64,000 bases of DNA from an uncultured Clostridia bacterium (GCA_947589385.1 CANPZW010000008.1:1-64000); one strand, 5' to 3'; counted from the stretch's first letter, positions 38,716-47,640 are shown. Translations and numbers: made by a program. Notes: a model not told the origin generated them from the letters alone.

Positions 38716-40230
38716 ATGAAACGCCAAAGCGTAGTGACGGATATCAGAAAAATGATTTTTACCGAGGTAGCGCGCGTTGCATACGAATCCGAGCACGTGG
38801 CAAGCGACCTTGAAAAGATACCCTATCTGATTACGCCCGACGAAATTCCGCGTTACCGCGAAAGCATTTACCGTGAAAGGCAAATAGCTTCCGAACGCGT
38901 CCGCCTTGCAATGGGGCTTTCTTTGCGGCCCGCAAACAAACCCGTAAACATAACGGCGGGCATAAGCCGCAGTACGATTGCCGAAAAATATTATGAGCCT
39001 CCTCTTATGCAGGTCATTCCCTCGGCGTGCGATAAATGTCCCGAAAACGACTACGTGGTTACCGACCAGTGCCGCGGATGCGTCGCCCGCTCATGCGTGA
39101 AAAGCTGCCCCAAAGACGCGGTTTCGATAATCGGCGGACGTTCGGTTATAGACAGTTCAAAGTGCGTGAAATGCGGAAAATGCAGACAGGCTTGCCCTTA
39201 CGGCGCAATAGCCCACCGTACGCGCCCGTGCGCCGAGGCATGCGGCGTAAGGGCTATTTCCACCGACGAATACGGCAGGGCGCAGATAAACAACTCTACG
39301 TGCGTCGCCTGCGGGCAGTGCATGTCGGCTTGTCCTTTCGGGGCGATTGCAGATAAATCGCAGATATTTCAGCTTATACAGGCTATAAAGCAGGGGGACG
39401 AAGTGGTCGCCGCCGTCGCTCCCGCAATTATAGGTCAGTTCGGTGACAACGTTACGCCGGGTAAGCTTAAATCCGGACTTCTCGCCCTTGGCTTCAAGGA
39501 AGTTTACGAGGTTGCCTCGGGCGCGGGCGTGGGCTGTATCGCAGAAGCCCATCACTACGTGAACGACGTCAGGACGGGCAAATTGCCTTTCCTTTTCACA
39601 AGCTGTTGTCCCGCGTGGGCGGTGCTTGTAAAAAAACAATTCCCCGACCTTGCGGGCGAAGTTTCGCGCGAGCTTACGCCTATGGTGGCGACGGCGCGTT
39701 CGGTCAAAAGGGAAAGACCTGACGCAAGGGTGGTTTTTATAGGTCCGTGCGCCGCCAAAAAGCTTGAAGCTTCGCGCAAGGACGTAAGAAGTTACGTGGA
39801 TTTCGTCATCACGTTCGAAGAACTTGCGGGAATGTTCGCCGCAAAAAATATCGACCTCGAAAAATCGGAAGAACTCCCCGTTACGTTCGGCGCAACGGGC
39901 GCGGGGCGGGGATATGCGTGCGCGGGCGGCGTTTCGGTCGCTATCGAAAAGTGCATAAACGCATACTATCCCGGTACGGAAGTCAAAATCCGCCACGCCG
40001 AAGGGCTTTCGGAGTGCAGAAAATTTCTGACTCTCGCCAAAGCGGGTAAAATGGACGGATATATGATTGAAGGAATGGGTTGCCCGGGTGGGTGCGTAGC
40101 GGGCGTTGGAACAATAATTGCGCCCGAAACCGCAAAGGCTTCGGTAGAGCGGTATGTGAATGAAAGCGCGGCGGCGGTTCCGCCAAAGGATTTGGAGAAT
40201 CTGGCTGAAAAGCTTACCGAAATGGAATGA
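38716..40230 (+). CDS. [FeFe]-hydrogenase, group B type
   Basis: 504 aa. N-terminal ~95 residues specific to this group; then three Cys-rich segments (about 104-215) CRGCVARSC, KCVKCGKCRQACPYG and TCVACGQCMSACPFG for ferredoxin-like [4Fe-4S] clusters. The H-cluster domain keeps all ligands: L1 TSCCPAW, L2 GPCAAKK, L3 EGMGCPGGC. The GPC form of L2 and the N-terminus fit group B (B1/B3), cytosolic monomers of anaerobes that interconvert H+ and H2 using ferredoxin, with physiological direction uncertain. Maturases HydEFG are not in the window. The next gene is a thioredoxin-reductase-like flavoprotein. Confidence 0.92.
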   Translation: MKRQSVVTDIRKMIFTEVARVAYESEHVASDLEKIPYLITPDEIPRYRESIYRERQIASERVRLAMGLSLRPANKPVNITAGISRSTIAEKYYEPPLMQVIPSACDKCPENDYVVTDQCRGCVARSCVKSCPKDAVSIIGGRSVIDSSKCVKCGKCRQACPYGAIAHRTRPCAEACGVRAISTDEYGRAQINNSTCVACGQCMSACPFGAIADKSQIFQLIQAIKQGDEVVAAVAPAIIGQFGDNVTPGKLKSGLLALGFKEVYEVASGAGVGCIAEAHHYVNDVRTGKLPFLFTSCCPAWAVLVKKQFPDLAGEVSRELTPMVATARSVKRERPDARVVFIGPCAAKKLEASRKDVRSYVDFVITFEELAGMFAAKNIDLEKSEELPVTFGATGAGRGYACAGGVSVAIEKCINAYYPGTEVKIRHAEGLSECRKFLTLAKAGKMDGYMIEGMGCPGGCVAGVGTIIAPETAKASVERYVNESAAAVPPKDLENLAEKLTEME

Positions 40231-40236
40231 AACCAG

Positions 40237-40272
40237 CCCGTATCCCGACCTTTTAAAAAGTCGGAATACGGG
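40237..40272 (+). terminator. Hairpin between hydrogenase and flavoprotein genes
   Basis: CCCGTAT (40237-40243) pairs with ATACGGG (40266-40272), and inside it CCGAC with GTCGG, around a CTTTTAAAAA loop. It ends just before the TATAAT at 40274, so it may terminate the hydrogenase transcript or bind a regulator. Confidence 0.5.
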
Positions 40273-40285
40273 GTATAATTTTAGT

Positions 40286-41146
40286 ATGTACGATATTGCA
40301 ATAATAGGCGGCGGACCTGCGGGAGTTTCCGCCGCAATCAACGCAAAAATTCTGAACAAGTCGTTTATCTGGCTTTCGGGCGAGGCAACAAGCAAAAAAG
40401 TCGGACGGGCGGAGCTTATAAAAAATTATCCGGGGCTGCCCGACATAACGGGCGAACAGCTTGCCTGGACTTTGAAGCACCACACCGAATCTATGGGTAT
40501 AGAGCTTTCGAAAGAGGTGGTAACGGGCGTTTACGACACGGGCGGGAAGTTCTCGATTTTGGCGGGCAACAAGGAGTATGAAGCGAAAACAGTAATTCTC
40601 TGCCTCGGGGTGCAGGCGACGAAGCCCGTCGAGGGCGAGGAAGAATTTTTGGGACGAGGGATAAGCTACTGCGCCACCTGCGACGGAATGTTGTACAAGG
40701 ATAAAAACATAGCCGTTGTCTGTATGGATAAGAGTTTCGAGCGCGAGATAGAATATCTTTGCGGTCTTGCCCACACTTGCACGGTTGTGCCTATGTACAA
40801 GGATATCGATGTAAGCGCGCAGAACGCGAAAATAGTTCTGAAAGCGCCCGTAAAATATTCGGGGGATATGCGTGTCAGACATGTTTTCTTCAAGGACGGC
40901 AGCTCCATAGACGTTGACGGAGTGTTTATTTTGAAGGGGGCTATTCCGCCTTCCACGCTCGTTCACGGATTAAAGACGGAGGGCGGGCATATAGCGGTGA
41001 ACCGTGCCTGCGAAACGAATATTGCGGGTATTTTTGCCGCGGGCGACTGCACCGGACGCCCCTATCAATATGTAAAGGCGGTCGGTGAGGGTAACGTCGC
41101 CGTCCATTCCGCCGTGGAATATCTTTCTGCCGCTAATAGTGAATAA
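40286..41146 (+). CDS. Thioredoxin-reductase-like flavoprotein, NADPH motif missing
   Basis: 286 aa from ATG 40286. FAD site GGGPAG (8-13), redox pair C129-A-T-C132 and the C-terminal FAD motif IFAAGDCTGRPYQY are intact. The NADPH-binding GxGxxA motif is replaced by VVCMDKSFEREI and the HRRxxxR loop by VVPMYKDID, so NADPH use is unlikely. Ferredoxin-dependent flavin thioredoxin reductases of Clostridium also lack these motifs, and the neighbour is a ferredoxin-using hydrogenase, so ferredoxin as electron donor is a reasonable inference. A TATAAT sits 6 bases before the ATG and there is no ribosome binding site. Confidence 0.85.
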   Translation: MYDIAIIGGGPAGVSAAINAKILNKSFIWLSGEATSKKVGRAELIKNYPGLPDITGEQLAWTLKHHTESMGIELSKEVVTGVYDTGGKFSILAGNKEYEAKTVILCLGVQATKPVEGEEEFLGRGISYCATCDGMLYKDKNIAVVCMDKSFEREIEYLCGLAHTCTVVPMYKDIDVSAQNAKIVLKAPVKYSGDMRVRHVFFKDGSSIDVDGVFILKGAIPPSTLVHGLKTEGGHIAVNRACETNIAGIFAAGDCTGRPYQYVKAVGEGNVAVHSAVEYLSAANSE

Positions 41147-41260
41147 GCGTAGTTCTGTGTATATCAAGCTTCCGCCTTGTTAGTGTACTTCTGTGACACT
41201 CGCTTCGGTTTTCGCTTGCTTTCCTTGCAATAGGGGATAGTCAAATAAAGCTAAACATAG

Positions 41261-41298
41261 TGCGGCGGCGGGCAATTTTGCCCGCCGCCGCATTCCTT
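41261..41298. terminator. Terminator after the flavoprotein gene
   Basis: TGCGGCGGCGGGCAA pairs with its complement (41278-41292) around TT, followed by TTCCTTTT. Confidence 0.75.
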
Positions 41299-41310
41299 TT
41301 ATCAAACCGC

Positions 41311-41339
41311 TTGCAAAAAGCCGCGCTTAATGTTAAAAT
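41311..41339 (+). promoter_or_regulatory. prmA operon promoter (leaderless configuration)
   Basis: TTGCAA (41311-41316), 17 bases, TAAAAT (41334-41339), then AAATTT and the ATG at 41346. No ribosome binding site. Transcription should begin at or next to the start codon. Confidence 0.75.
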
Positions 41340-41345
41340 AAATTT

Positions 41346-42284
41346 ATGAAATTCTGCGAATACACTATTCACACCACAACCGAGGGCAGCGAACTTGTAG
41401 CCGACATTATGTGGCGTTATACTAATTACGGCGTAGCCATTTCGGATGTAAAGGACGTGATTGCCCTGCAACAGAATAAGGCTATGTATTGGGATTACAT
41501 AGACGAGGATATTTTAAACGAGCGGGGGGATGTTCTTGTCAAGGCGTTCGTGCCCGCGGAAGAAACAAAAACGGTTCTCCCCAAAATCAGGGAGGATTTG
41601 GAGGAATTGTCGCGCAACAGCGAGGGAGTTTTGAACCTCGGCACGCTTGAAACCTCCCGCCGCGAGGTGGAGGGCGACGACTGGATTGAAATTTGGAAAA
41701 AACATTTCCGCCCCATTCATCTCGGGAATATTGTGGTCTGTCCCGAATGGATAGATTACGCCGAAAAAGAGGGCGAAAAGAAAGTTCTGCTCGATTCAAA
41801 TATGGCGTTCGGCACGGGCGAGCATGAAACTACGGCAATGTGCGTCAAGCTGTTGCAGGAATACCTCACGCCCGACAGCGTGTGCATAGATGTGGGCTGC
41901 GGTAGCGGTATTTTGGGCATATCCGCCGTAAAACTCGGCGCAAAACTTGCCTATCTCACCGATATAGATTACGTCGCCGTGGAGAGCGCAAAGCACAACG
42001 CGCAAATAAACGGCGTCGAAAACAAAATTATAGTTGCACACTCAAATCTTTTGGACGACAGCAATATAAAGGGCGACATAATGCTTGCAAACATAACGGC
42101 GGAAATTCTTTGCGGACTTGCGCCGTCCATTCCCAAAAATCTTAAAAAGGGCGGCGCGCTTATTCTAAGCGGAATTATTGAAAGCCGCCTGCAAATGGTT
42201 TTGGAAGCGTTTACGGCCCAAAATCTTATTCTCGATAAAAAAATAAAAGAGGGCGAGTGGATAGCCCTGTCATTCAAAGCATGA
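41346..42284 (+). CDS. prmA: Ribosomal protein L11 methyltransferase PrmA
   Basis: 312 aa. N-terminal substrate-recognition domain (1-95), then a Rossmann methyltransferase with AFGTGEHETT, DVGCGSGILGISAVKLG and LANITAEIL motifs typical of PrmA. It trimethylates ribosomal protein L11 with S-adenosylmethionine. First gene of a coupled run whose members overlap by ATGA. Confidence 0.95.
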   Translation: MKFCEYTIHTTTEGSELVADIMWRYTNYGVAISDVKDVIALQQNKAMYWDYIDEDILNERGDVLVKAFVPAEETKTVLPKIREDLEELSRNSEGVLNLGTLETSRREVEGDDWIEIWKKHFRPIHLGNIVVCPEWIDYAEKEGEKKVLLDSNMAFGTGEHETTAMCVKLLQEYLTPDSVCIDVGCGSGILGISAVKLGAKLAYLTDIDYVAVESAKHNAQINGVENKIIVAHSNLLDDSNIKGDIMLANITAEILCGLAPSIPKNLKKGGALILSGIIESRLQMVLEAFTAQNLILDKKIKEGEWIALSFKA

Positions 42285-43012
42285 GTACGCCCCGCCGCTT
42301 TTTCGCAGAAAAATTAAATTATCCCGAGGAGCGCGAAGTCGTTCTGGACGGCGAAGAATTTATCCACGCCAAAACCGTTTTAAGGGTTGACGTCAGCGAT
42401 GAAATAGTCCTTTTGGACGGCGCGGGGAAAGAGTATTCCGCCGTTGTTCAAAAGGTTGAAAAAAGCCGTTTAATCGCACACGTAACGGGGGATTCGCTCT
42501 GCGACAAAGAACCCAAAACGACGATTTATCTTATGTGCGGATTTTTGAAAAACGCCGATAAGAACGAACTTATCGTGCAGAAAGCTACCGAGCTGGGGGT
42601 GGGCGGTATAGCCTTTTTCTCCTCCGAATTCAGTTCGGCATATATGAACGAAAACAAGCTTGAACGCCTGAAAAAAGTCGCGCGGGAGGCTACAAAGCAA
42701 TGCCTGCGCGCTTGCGCGCCGAAAATAGAATATTTTCCCGATTTCGCCGCCGCGTTGAAGTCGGCGGAAGGCTTCGAAAACAAACTGTTTGCCTGCGAAT
42801 TTGCCGGGAAGTCCGAAATTTCGCTTTCGAAACTTTGCGGTGCTACCGTTTTGGTAGTCGGCAGCGAGGGCGGATTTTCCGAAAAAGAATATATGTATGC
42901 AAAATCGCTGGGGTTCAAGGGTATTTCGCTCGGCAAGCGCATACTTCGCGCCGAAACTGCCGCTGTGGCTTTGTGCACGCTTACCGCTTATGCGCTGGGG
43001 GAACTTGAATGA
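42281..43012 (+). CDS. rsmE: 16S rRNA m3U1498 methyltransferase RsmE
   Basis: 243 aa from ATG 42281, overlapping the prmA stop by ATGA; the frame opens 24 bases earlier inside prmA. SPOUT-class fold: N-terminal PUA-like domain, then KATELGVGGIAFF, VGSEGGFSEKEY and LGKRILRAETAAV, the knot motifs that bind S-adenosylmethionine. prmA-rsmE-mtaB is a conserved order in Bacillota. Confidence 0.95.
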   Translation: MSTPRRFFAEKLNYPEEREVVLDGEEFIHAKTVLRVDVSDEIVLLDGAGKEYSAVVQKVEKSRLIAHVTGDSLCDKEPKTTIYLMCGFLKNADKNELIVQKATELGVGGIAFFSSEFSSAYMNENKLERLKKVAREATKQCLRACAPKIEYFPDFAAALKSAEGFENKLFACEFAGKSEISLSKLCGATVLVVGSEGGFSEKEYMYAKSLGFKGISLGKRILRAETAAVALCTLTAYALGELE

Positions 43013-44238
43013 AAGCGGTGGTCTTTACCCTCGGCTGCAAAGTAAACGAGACGGAATCGGCTTCGATAATGGCGGGATTGGAAAAGAACGGCTGGGAAGT
43101 CTCGGACAAGCTGGGCTATGCCGATATTTACGTTCTGAATACCTGCGCCGTCACTCGGGAAGCAGAAAAAAAGAGCCGCCAGCTTATGGCGCGCGCCCGC
43201 AAGTTCAATCCCGACGCGAAAATTTACGTGTGCGGCTGCGCCTCTGTCAAAAACGCTGAGCCGTTCAAGGAAAAGGGCGCGGCGTTCGTATGCGTTTCGG
43301 GCGATAAAAACGCCGTTTGCGAAGCCGTCTGCGCGGACTTCGGCGGCGAATGTGGTATGCCGTGTTATCCCAAACAGACCAAAACCCGCGCTTTCATAAA
43401 AATTCAGGACGGCTGCAACAACTTCTGTTCCTACTGCGTAATACCCTATCTCCGCGGCAGGGAAAAATCGCGCACTGTCGAAGATATATGCGCGGAAATA
43501 GAACTGTGCGGCAGCCCCGAAATTGTGCTGAACGGCATAAATATTTCCTCCTATAACGACGGCGGGCGCAGATTGCCCGAACTTATAAATTCGCTGAAAA
43601 ACGTAAAAAATCGCATACGTATAGGGTCTTTGGAGTGTTCGGTAATCACCGAGGAATTTTTAAACGCCTTAAAGGAGCTTAAAGATTTCGCACCGCAATT
43701 CCACCTTTCGCTGCAAAGCGGAAGCACGGCTGTGCTGAAAGCGATGAACAGGCATTACACTCGCGAAGAATATCTTGAAAAATGCGCGCTTATATACCGT
43801 TTTTTCCCCGACGCGGCAATTACAACGGATATCATATCGGGCTTCCCCACGGAAACGGAAAAGGATTTTGCCGACAGTCTTTCAATTATTGAGGAAGCGG
43901 GCTTTTCAAGGGTGCATTGCTTTTCCTTTTCGCCGAGGGAGGGCACGGTTGCGTTTAAAATGAAGGAGCTGCCGCCGAGTGTGAAAGAGGAGAGGGTTTC
44001 CCGCCTTACAAAAGCCGCGAAAGCGGCGGAAATCAAATACGTATCGCGTTTTTTCGGCAGGACGCTGACCTTTATAGCCGAAGAATCCTGTGGCGGTTAC
44101 ACCTGCGGCTATACGGGGAATTACATTCGCGTTTATGTGACGGGCGGGCTGGTCTCGGGTAAAATTTACAGCGTGAAACTTGTCGGCGCGCACGCCGACG
44201 GCGCGTTTGCGGAAGTTGTTTATGAAGATAAAAATTAA
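43009..44238 (+). CDS. mtaB: tRNA t6A37 methylthiotransferase MtaB
   Basis: 409 aa, ATGA overlap with rsmE. N-terminal MTTase domain with three cysteines (TLGCKVN, NTCAV, CGC), radical-SAM motif CNNFCSYC near residue 140, and a C-terminal TRAM domain. It converts t6A to ms2t6A at tRNA position 37. The neighbouring TcdA acts on the same t6A base, though from a separate transcript 35 kb away. Confidence 0.94.
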   Translation: MKAVVFTLGCKVNETESASIMAGLEKNGWEVSDKLGYADIYVLNTCAVTREAEKKSRQLMARARKFNPDAKIYVCGCASVKNAEPFKEKGAAFVCVSGDKNAVCEAVCADFGGECGMPCYPKQTKTRAFIKIQDGCNNFCSYCVIPYLRGREKSRTVEDICAEIELCGSPEIVLNGINISSYNDGGRRLPELINSLKNVKNRIRIGSLECSVITEEFLNALKELKDFAPQFHLSLQSGSTAVLKAMNRHYTREEYLEKCALIYRFFPDAAITTDIISGFPTETEKDFADSLSIIEEAGFSRVHCFSFSPREGTVAFKMKELPPSVKEERVSRLTKAAKAAEIKYVSRFFGRTLTFIAEESCGGYTCGYTGNYIRVYVTGGLVSGKIYSVKLVGAHADGAFAEVVYEDKN

Positions 44239-46018
44239 GGAAGGTATCAAAAGGTATTTCTACGAAACGTTCCGTCCCCGTTCTAAGGAGGATTATGCGG
44301 AAGTTTTGTCGCGCGGGAACGGCGGAAGGGGCAAAACCCCCTACCCGTGGTTTTATTCGCGGGTATTTCTGGTATGCTTTTTGTTGTTCTCTTTGATTTG
44401 TCTGGGTTACAGCTTTTCCGATATCAATTTCATAGCCGTCGCTTTCGCCGGCGGAATATTTGCCGATTTGACGTTTATCGTGCTTTTGTACGAGCTGTAT
44501 CCGCAGCGAACGCTTTCACTGCTTGCGCCTGTCGCGGCGCTGTTTGCGGGGGGATTGCTTTCTTCCTCTTTCGCATATGTTTTATACGGGATTTTTAGTG
44601 TGAAAGCCGCGTACGCTTCGCAGGCGTGGACGGCTTTCGTGGAGGAATCGGGCAAGGTCCTTGCAACGCTTGTTATCGTCAGATTTTTGAAAAAACGCGA
44701 TACGTATGCATATTTATTGATAGGCGCGGCGGTCGGCGGCGGCTTTTCGGCGTTCGAAAATATGTGGTATATGTACACGCAGGGCTTCGTTACCAGCTAT
44801 TACGGGTTGTCGCCCGCGATGTCCAACGCCCTTTTCCGTGCGCTGGGAACGCCCTTTTCGCACGCCGCGTGGGCGGCGGCTTTCGGCTGGGCGCTTTCGG
44901 ATAAAAAACCTTGGAGAAAGCCTAAAATTTACCTCGTCCTTGCGTTTGATTTCGCGATGCACTTTTTCGTCAATTTCCCGCTTATTCCCGCTTTCGGAGG
45001 GTGGAAAGGCTATCCGATAAGCGCCGCGACGGGAATTATGTCTGTCGCGTTTTTGATTTACATCGTCGTCATAAGCAGGCGTGAATTTTTGCCGTACGGG
45101 CAGTTGAGTATGTTCGCACCTTCGAAAGCCGAAAAATCCAAAGGGGATTTTGAAGGTAATTTTGTAGGAAATTTTGTCGGATATATCTCTTGCGTACCCG
45201 TACTTTCGAGTGCGGGGAAGAAAAAACTTGCCTTAAACGTGCTTGCCGCCTGCTCGGTTATTTTGTTTTCTTGCATGCTTTTCGGACCTACTTGCGTTTA
45301 CGGCGGTTATGAAAATTATAACTACGTGGATTGCCAAACGTTCGAAGATGCGAAAGCGATAGCCGAGAACGGTATGGACTTTTCGCCCGACTTCGAAAGA
45401 AAATACAAGGGCGACCAAAAGGACAGGTCGGACCTTTTCGGCAATTATTTCAACTACCAATTCACATGGTCGCCGCCGGACGGCGAAATTTCGTCGGTCA
45501 CCCAAAGGGAGAATTACGGCGGATATTTTTACCGTTTCAGATACGCCTATTCCCGATATACCATTTTTAAGGACGGGCAAAACAACCTATATGTAAGGGT
45601 AAACGGCGAGGACGTTTATATTCTTAAAGACAATATTAAAAACGGCGAGTTCGAAATTATTTACGCCCCCGACAGCGGCGCGCCCCGATACGCTCGCAGG
45701 TGGGAGTTGCAGAGTATAACTCTCGAATATGAGGACGGAATGTACGGCTGCCAATCGTTTTACGTGCTTGATACGGAAGCCGACCCCGCGGAAAGCGCCG
45801 CCCTCAAAAAATTGAATTATTTCATAGTAAACGAAAAATGCGTCGCCCTCTATACGGTCAAGACGGGCGGCTACCGCGTAATGATGGAGGAAGTCGTTTC
45901 CGTCAGACGCACGGAGTCCATTGTTTTCACGTCGGTTTTCGGCGCGGCTTTCATCGGCTGCGGGTTAAGCTATATAATATTAAAATCAAAGATAAGGAGA
46001 AATAAAAATGCTGAATAA
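44222..46018 (+). CDS. prsW: PrsW-family membrane protease with extra C-terminal domain
   Basis: 598 aa from ATG 44222, inside the end of mtaB. About eight membrane helices in the first 290 residues carry the PrsW motifs: EESGK, then GGGFSAFENMWYM, the HAAW segment and DFAMHFFVNFP, whose Glu and His residues form the catalytic site. A further helix near 345 is followed by about 210 polar residues (to ~565), rich in Tyr, Asp and Gly and with three Cys, then a final helix. PrsW proteases cleave anti-sigma factors; no sigma or anti-sigma gene is nearby. Family assignment firm, target unknown, extra domain unrecognised. Confidence 0.85.
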   Translation: MKIKIKEGIKRYFYETFRPRSKEDYAEVLSRGNGGRGKTPYPWFYSRVFLVCFLLFSLICLGYSFSDINFIAVAFAGGIFADLTFIVLLYELYPQRTLSLLAPVAALFAGGLLSSSFAYVLYGIFSVKAAYASQAWTAFVEESGKVLATLVIVRFLKKRDTYAYLLIGAAVGGGFSAFENMWYMYTQGFVTSYYGLSPAMSNALFRALGTPFSHAAWAAAFGWALSDKKPWRKPKIYLVLAFDFAMHFFVNFPLIPAFGGWKGYPISAATGIMSVAFLIYIVVISRREFLPYGQLSMFAPSKAEKSKGDFEGNFVGNFVGYISCVPVLSSAGKKKLALNVLAACSVILFSCMLFGPTCVYGGYENYNYVDCQTFEDAKAIAENGMDFSPDFERKYKGDQKDRSDLFGNYFNYQFTWSPPDGEISSVTQRENYGGYFYRFRYAYSRYTIFKDGQNNLYVRVNGEDVYILKDNIKNGEFEIIYAPDSGAPRYARRWELQSITLEYEDGMYGCQSFYVLDTEADPAESAALKKLNYFIVNEKCVALYTVKTGGYRVMMEEVVSVRRTESIVFTSVFGAAFIGCGLSYIILKSKIRRNKNAE

Positions 46019-46346
46019 CGATTGCCTTTTCTGCAAAATAATAAAGGGAGAAATTCCCTCCGCAAAGGTCTATGAGGACGATATGATGCTTGTCTTCAAG
46101 GACATAGAGCCCAAGGCGAAAGTACACCTTCTCGCCGTTCCCAAAACCCACTTCGCGTTGCTTTCGGAAGCGGGAGAAGAGGGCGGAAAATATCTTGCGC
46201 ACATTTTTGCGAAGATACCCGACGTCGCGCGTGAAAACGGCTGTGAAAACGGCTACCGCCTTGTGATAAACCAGGGCACGGACGCAGGTCAGACGGTTCG
46301 CCATCTTCACGTTCATATTCTAGGCGGACAGCCGCTTGAATGGTAG
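46008..46346 (+). CDS. HIT-family hydrolase (Hint-like)
   Basis: 112 aa; AAGGAGAAATAAAA precedes the ATG, which overlaps the end of prsW by 11 bases. CLFCKIIKGEIPSAKVYEDD start and the HLHVHILGG histidine triad near the C-terminus are diagnostic of bacterial HinT proteins, which hydrolyse nucleoside phosphoramidates. Last gene of the prmA run. Confidence 0.95.
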   Translation: MLNNDCLFCKIIKGEIPSAKVYEDDMMLVFKDIEPKAKVHLLAVPKTHFALLSEAGEEGGKYLAHIFAKIPDVARENGCENGYRLVINQGTDAGQTVRHLHVHILGGQPLEW

Positions 46347-46367
46347 CCGTCCATAGGTCGGATTTAA

Positions 46368-46409
46368 AAAGGACATATACGCGTTTATGCGTATATGTCC
46401 TTTATTTTT
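46368..46409. terminator. Bidirectional terminator of HIT and WYL genes
   Basis: AAAGGACATATACGC (46368-46382) pairs with 46389-46403 and is followed by TTTATTTTTTT. The stem overlaps the stop codon of the WYL gene at 46385. A-run on the other side makes it work in both directions. Confidence 0.85.
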
Positions 46410-47308
46410 TTCGCCGCCGCGATAACTTTTTCTTTAAGACTTTGCGGCGCAAGCACTTTGACCGCGCCTCCGTAGCTCAAAATTTTTCCCGTAAGCCCGC
46501 TGTCGTTCGGCAACGTCACGTCTGCAATAAAACTTTTTCCGCGCGGCTCGATATTTTCTATGCCCAGCCATTCTTCGGCGTCCGCAAGCGAAGCTTTTTC
46601 TATTTCGAGAGTGACAGAAATAAGTTTGTCGGTCGGATAGTAAAAGTCGAGGGGAATTTCGTCGCGGCTTATCGTACGCTTTTCAAAAGTGCCGCCCGTA
46701 AATGCCGCGCCGCGGATTCTGCCAATTTTAAAGGTTCTGAAACTCTGTTTTGTGTGGCAAAACGCATACACGTACCATACGTTTTGTTTAAAAATCAAAA
46801 CATATGGGTCTATTACCCGCTTCGAATGTTCGCCCTCGCGCGAAATATAATCTATGATAAGGCTTTTGCCCTCGTTCACGGCTTGTTCCACCACCTGCAT
46901 CTTGTCGGAAAATCTTTTCGTATCTCCCCAGGTCCCGCCGTCAACTATGATATTTCCGCTTACGGAAGTGCCCGTCCGCTCGCATTTTTGCCTGCTTTCC
47001 AGCTTCTCGCGGGCGGAAATGATATTTGCGTCGCCTATTTGGCTTGCCATGGCGTTCAGTGCGTTAATGGCGGCGGAATATTCCTCCCGCGTGAAATATC
47101 CTGCCGGAAGTTTGTATGTGTCGGCAACCGTAATCCCCCCGTAGCGCCCGCGCGCCACGTTTAGCGGAACCCCGCAAATCGTCAGTTCGTCCAAATACCT
47201 ATATACGCTTCGCACCGAAATTTCGTATCTTTCGGCAATTTCCCGCGCGGTAATTTTCCGCTTCGACAGTAAAAGCGTTAAAATTTTCAGCATAATCTGG
47301 AATTTCAC
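46385..47308 (-). CDS. YafY-type HTH + WYL-domain transcriptional regulator
   Basis: 307 aa, GTG start after GGAGGAAAGCACG. N-terminal DeoR-like winged HTH (1-60: KITAREIAERYEISVRSVYRYLDEL), WYL domain (about 140-215, ending FKQNVWYVYAFCHTKQSFRTFKIGRI) and a WCX C-terminal part. WYL domains sense ligands, in some cases nucleic acids or nucleotides. Its own promoter carries a palindrome, implying autoregulation; the divergent 64-aa gene is a likely target. Confidence 0.9.
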   Translation of the reverse strand: MKFQIMLKILTLLLSKRKITAREIAERYEISVRSVYRYLDELTICGVPLNVARGRYGGITVADTYKLPAGYFTREEYSAAINALNAMASQIGDANIISAREKLESRQKCERTGTSVSGNIIVDGGTWGDTKRFSDKMQVVEQAVNEGKSLIIDYISREGEHSKRVIDPYVLIFKQNVWYVYAFCHTKQSFRTFKIGRIRGAAFTGGTFEKRTISRDEIPLDFYYPTDKLISVTLEIEKASLADAEEWLGIENIEPRGKSFIADVTLPNDSGLTGKILSYGGAVKVLAPQSLKEKVIAAAKKIKDIYA

Positions 47309-47352
47309 CGTGCTTTCCTCCGTAAAATAAACCGTAAAAAATATTTATAAAA

Positions 47353-47381
47353 ATTTTACCATACCTGACAGTATTTGTCAA
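47353..47381 (-). promoter_or_regulatory. WYL regulator promoter with inverted-repeat operator
   Basis: TTGACA (47381-47376), 17 bases, TAAAAT (47358-47353). The spacer contains CTGACAGTATTTGTCA (47365-47380), an inverted repeat of TGACA around a 5-base centre. Confidence 0.75.
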
Positions 47382-47437
47382 TATTTATATTTAGAATATA
47401 GGCAAACAGTCAATAATTCGGTTCGGAGGTTTAAAAT

Positions 47438-47632
47438 ATGAATTTTTCGGCGTATGTTCAAAGACAAAAAAATATGATTCGCGGGCATCACTGCGAAATT
47501 TTTATTACGGAAAAGACGGAGGAGGTCCGCTTATATGACAGGGAGGAGCTTTTGATTGAGCTTGACAACTTAAAAGGGCTGAACACGCCCGAGCGGCTTT
47601 TGCAAAAAACATACGGCGGGGTTTCCGCGTAG
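47438..47632 (+). CDS. Small hypothetical protein next to the WYL regulator
   Basis: 64 aa; CGGAGG with good spacing precedes the ATG. Charged and soluble, mostly helical by eye: N-terminal MNFSAYVQRQKNMIRGHHCEI and an acidic middle. No family recognised. Bounded by the WYL operator region upstream and a strong terminator downstream, so a one-gene unit probably under WYL control. Confidence 0.65.
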   Translation: MNFSAYVQRQKNMIRGHHCEIFITEKTEEVRLYDREELLIELDNLKGLNTPERLLQKTYGGVSA

Positions 47633-47640
47633 GTTTAAGC

